Shown piece by piece: positions 60,836 through 64,000 of a DNA stretch of 64,000 nt. Position numbers and translations under genes: made by a program. The stretch's first letter is position 1; each line of letters starts with the position of its first letter. Origin of the DNA: Diorhabda sublineata. Taxonomy: Eukaryota; Arthropoda; Insecta; Coleoptera; Chrysomelidae. Location of the stretch: NCBI RefSeq assembly GCF_026230105.1, contig NC_079475.1:13780125-13844124 (forward strand), in the 5' to 3' direction. A model generated the notes under the pieces. It was given only the letters and a program-made list of their open reading frames with translations. It had not been told where the DNA came from and made no database searches.

Positions 60836-62625
60836 TATTCTGACAAAATATCAGTACGAGGTGATTCGATGAGCGCCAAAAGAAGTCGGTTGATATTTAG
60901 TCCTAAAATTAATCCTGTCACAGAAGCAGTGCTAATCTGGGAGTATGTCTAAAACATTGACAATACTACCAAGCGGATTCTGGGAGCAAATCAATATTAA
61001 CGACGAAGGTTTGACGATGGATCGGTTTGGGAAAATGTCCTTCCTTAATAAGACATTGCCTGCTCTTGAGATATAGTTTCCAGCAGGGACACTTAAATAA
61101 AAACTAGGGAAGTTGGAAGCTGTATACATGCCACCTGCAATCGAAATATCCTGGTGATAATAATGTTGGATGGCAAGGAACCTCGAGTCATCACAATATG
61201 AAATCTGCAATTATCTAATACATATGCAGTGCTTTACCTTCGGAAATGAACGACAAAAAACTCGTTTAAATCCCTACACAACAATGAAATAATGAACACT
61301 GAGACAGTTCGAAAGCGATGGAGCTTTGTTGTGAAGTTAGTTACGACTTATCCTGGGTTAGGACATCATAAAGAGGCATAAAGTGCTTCGATTCCTACAT
61401 TGAAATAATATTTCTCGTTCAAAAAGACGAAATATACTAAATACTTTCGGTATGTACTTCAAGGATATTCATAGAAAACTTTTGAGGAGATAAACAAAGT
61501 GCTAAGTGTTAAAGTAAAAGTTACGACACATCAAAACCAAGTCCAAGTCGCGAACAATTAAGAATTCGAAACAGCAGATGCGAACAACAATTGTTGGTGT
61601 AAACTTCTTATTACAAATATTATTGTTCGCAGAAAACAAATCATACCTTCAGAAAACAACGTTTCTCTCTCCAAAAGCTTACTGAAGCGTTGTTTCTCTA
61701 GTAAACAATAGGAAATTAAGTGGACTATAAATATTTCTATGTATAAGAAATGCCCTTTGGGTGCTTTGTCGTGATCAACATTTATTTTTGTTTTATTTTT
61801 CTATTCTTGGTAGCTATTCGAACTTTTTCTTCTTGGTCTAAATATATTCCCGTTAGTCGGAATTGTAGCTACAGGGTAGATCGACGTAACTTTTTAAAAA
61901 TAAGAACGCGCAACAAATCAGAACCATAATCTTGAGATAATCAAACTACTTATCTATTATATTTCAAAATTAGAGAGATTATAATGAAAAGAAATGATAG
62001 TATATTAATTAACGAGTGGTAATGTGGGTCATAACTCACGCAAATAAAGTTTGCAGCAAGAGTCAAACAGCGAATGTTGTAATTCATCAAGTAAGTTATG
62101 GATATTACCGCCAGTTGAATACTGTACTTTATCCACGACTGACCATATTACAAAAATTTGTTTATTAATAAAATTAATTATGAAGTTTGAATAATTAGTA
62201 AACTAATTATGCAAGTTTAATATTTCCCATTGCGTTGTTTGCATTTATGATGAACTACCTAACAACTCGATATTAACATGAAATCACATGAAAATGGAGT
62301 GAATTAAATCACTCAATATTATTAAATATTTTAACACCTTTTTATCGAATAGTGTATTGTCATCCAAAGCGAGAACGTATACGAAATTTAAAATTAATAA
62401 GTTGATTCGAAGGTGTAAGAATTTTATCAAAAAATTACATCTGAACAAACTAACCAAATAAAATAAATTTGTGGTAAATAGTTCGATCCAATTAGCCCGA
62501 AAAATAAGAGTGAAGCTACATAAATTCCCATCAAGCTAAAAATCTGTAAAATTTTTTAAAATACAATTGAAAATAAAATTTTAATGTCCCCCATCATTTC
62601 CGTGTATGGAAAAAATTTTATTCAA
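60836..62625. other. Noncoding stretch
   Basis: About 1.8 kb without a recognised gene. Some inter-word coding-like composition near 61290-61360 is not interpretable. Confidence 0.45.
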
Positions 62626-63215
62626 GGTCAAAAAACTTAGTTTTACGCGATTATCAGCAAGACAGTACGTTTTATCATGAAAATACAAAAATTGTAGATC
62701 ATAAAATTATCTACAAAAAACGTATCAATATTTTTTTTCCTACGAGCCACCGTTTCTGAGATATAACGATTCAAAACGTTCTAAGAGTTATAACGTTCTC
62801 AGACTTACTGTAGTATTTAATGGCTATAATGATTGCACGAGGAATAACAAAGCTGCAGAACAACATCGTCGAACTTTAGCAACATCTTCGTTAATTGATA
62901 ATTTATTTGATGATTTTATGACAGTTCCAACCAATCAACAGAAATTTCTTACAAATACTCACAAGTCTCGGTTCATTTCAATGCTGTAAGAAAAGTTTAG
63001 TGCTAAAATATATTGGTGAAACCATTAAATACGACAACTTTTTGAATCATTATATCTCAGAAACAGTGGCTTGTAGAAAAAAAGTAATAATACGTTTTGT
63101 GTAGATAATTTTATGATCTACAATTTTCGTTTGAGGTATTTTTATGATCAAACTCACCGTTCTGCTGAAAATTGCGGAAAACTTATTTTTCCAATGTCCA
63201 AATTGACCGAATTAA
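62626..63215. mobile_element. Foldback element carrying a protein-coding fragment
   Basis: The left arm (about 62626-62800) and the reverse complement of the right arm (about 63030-63215) align over roughly 170 bp. Shared stretches include AAAATTGTAGATCATAAAAT, TATCTACA-AAAACGTAT, CCACCGTTTCTGAGATATAA (GCCACTG in the other arm) and CGATTCAAAA. Between the arms lies a 60-codon open frame (62807-62989). The arms are more alike to each other than those of the 13.9-14.7 kb element. Confidence 0.85.
62807..62989 (+). pseudogene. Protein fragment enclosed by the foldback arms
   Basis: Sixty open codons encode TVVFNGYNDCTRNNKAAEQH, RRTLATSSLIDNLFDDFMTV and PTNQQKFLTNTHKSRFISML before a stop, followed by EKFSAK. 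I recall similar text (VFDGYxxxTKxxxxxRRR.. FLxNxxNKSRLIxxL) from uncharacterised multi-copy invertebrate proteins, but cannot name the family. It could be the element's own ORF or a captured exon. Not functional as it stands. Confidence 0.5.
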
Positions 63216-63770
63216 AAAGTTACCCAAGTAGATTCAAATGAAGTAAATTATTCCTCTTGAATCAGATCCGTATTGTGGGTTTATTTATTGATTTTTAACA
63301 TTATGTTAAGTTTTGATAAATCATTGTGATGTAAATTTCATTCACCACTTGATTTAATTTGTATCTGCACCTTATACTGAAATCAGGAAATAACAATTTA
63401 GTGTCTATCAAGGTTGACACATTTTTTCATTGGTGTTATAGAATTTTTTATGTATACAGACAATTGTTCAACATCCACAAACGACTTGACAATAGATGTT
63501 TTTTTGAAAATACCATTTATTTCTGGAGAATTATTTCACAGTAATCGAGAAAATCACATAAATGATTTCTTTCCAACTAAATATAACTTTAGTTTCCTTA
63601 AAAACAATCTATAGTTTCGCATAATTCTACTATTGTCAGTATTTCATTAAATACTAACTTGTAAAAGCCCATATACAGCAGCTTTTTCCTCTTTCCTCAC
63701 ATTAAACTTTTACTTGCGCAAATGTCTATTTTGAGGAACGATGAGTTTATTGACACTCTCCATGGAAAAA
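63216..63770. other. Noncoding stretch
   Basis: No gene seen. The short open frames have no domain. Confidence 0.45.
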
Positions 63771-63859
63771 TCCGTGACTCTAATTTCAACCATAGAGACA
63801 CGGACATTTTTAAAGAAATGAGCCGAATGAAGCTTTATCCGTGTCTCTAATTTCAGCCG
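63771..63859. repeat. Short inverted and direct words next to the 17-bp tandem repeat
   Basis: GACTCTAATTTCAACC (63776) and CTCTAATTTCAGCC (63845) are a direct pair. AGAGACACGGA and TCCGTGTCTCT form an 11-bp inverted pair. This suggests the tandem array beyond it is part of a structured element. Confidence 0.6.
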
Positions 63860-63944
63860 ATAAATACTGTCCGCGGATGAATACTGTCCACGGATAAATA
63901 CCATCCACGGACAAATATCATCCACGGATAAATACCACCAATAC
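63860..63944 (+). repeat. 17-bp tandem repeat, five units
   Basis: Units are ATAAATACTGTCCGCGG, ATGAATACTGTCCACGG, ATAAATACCATCCACGG, ACAAATATCATCCACGG and a degenerate fifth ATAAATACCACCAATAC. The period is exactly 17 bp. The core TCCACGG is best conserved. Confidence 0.92.
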
Positions 63945-64000
63945 AGATGAAATCTGACATATATGTCATTTCTAATCCCAATAAATTTTTTTTATTCATT

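Noticed and set aside
1..64000. CRISPR arrays, operons, toxin-antitoxin or phage-type systems
   Set aside because: No regular spacer array, clustered bacterial genes or Shine-Dalgarno-preceded long ORFs. The sequence is plainly eukaryotic.

Overview
The window looks like intronic DNA from an insect (possibly a beetle or another lineage with a large, repeat-rich genome). It is AT-rich, has no bacterial-style operons and no long open frames, and holds one confidently coding host sequence: a single exon on the minus strand at 50045-50353 encoding the first immunoglobulin domain of a Roundabout (Robo) axon-guidance receptor. The exon has a clean acceptor and donor, is phase 1-1, and has the Ig cysteine pair. 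No neighbouring Robo exon was found. If none was missed, the upstream intron exceeds 13.6 kb and the downstream intron exceeds 50 kb.

Almost everything else I can identify is decayed transposable-element sequence, recognised by translating broken frames on both strands. I count 13 mariner-like pieces (near 5.4, 11.6, 12.2, 16.4, 22.4, 24.4, 24.8, 33.7, 41.3, 51.5, 53.8, 58.0 and 60.2 kb), three Tc1-like transposases (2.5-3.3, 19.2-19.6, 42.9-43.6 kb), two fragments of another DDE family (0.5 and 58.9 kb), two pogo/Tigger-like fragments (1.2 and 54.5 kb), two piggyBac transposase remnants (7.0-7.8 and 38.2-38.6 kb) and a small piggyBac-type MITE with intact TTAA flanks (47.2-47.4 kb). There are also nine non-LTR retrotransposon fragments (6.2, 9.2-10.7, 16.7-17.4, 25, 35.4-35.8, 42.1, 44.7, 47.5-48.2 and 56 kb). 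All are disabled by stops, frameshifts or deletions.

Several structured repeats were found by eye. They include an 840-bp foldback element with arms of about 240 bp (13.85-14.69 kb), a second foldback element whose arms enclose a 60-codon open frame (62.6-63.2 kb), a 286-bp MITE-like element (28.0-28.3 kb) and a diverged direct repeat (29.2 and 29.8 kb). There are also short tandem repeats at 7.1, 21.9, 32.9 and 63.9 kb. Three protein-like fragments could not be named (20.2-20.7, 27.0-27.4 and 60.7-60.8 kb).

There is no evidence of a novel multi-gene system. The notable content is the very long Robo intron, the density of mariner decay products, the two foldback families and a retrotransposon with two partly complementary internal copies. 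All family calls come from recognised motifs, not database searches, and most element boundaries are approximate.
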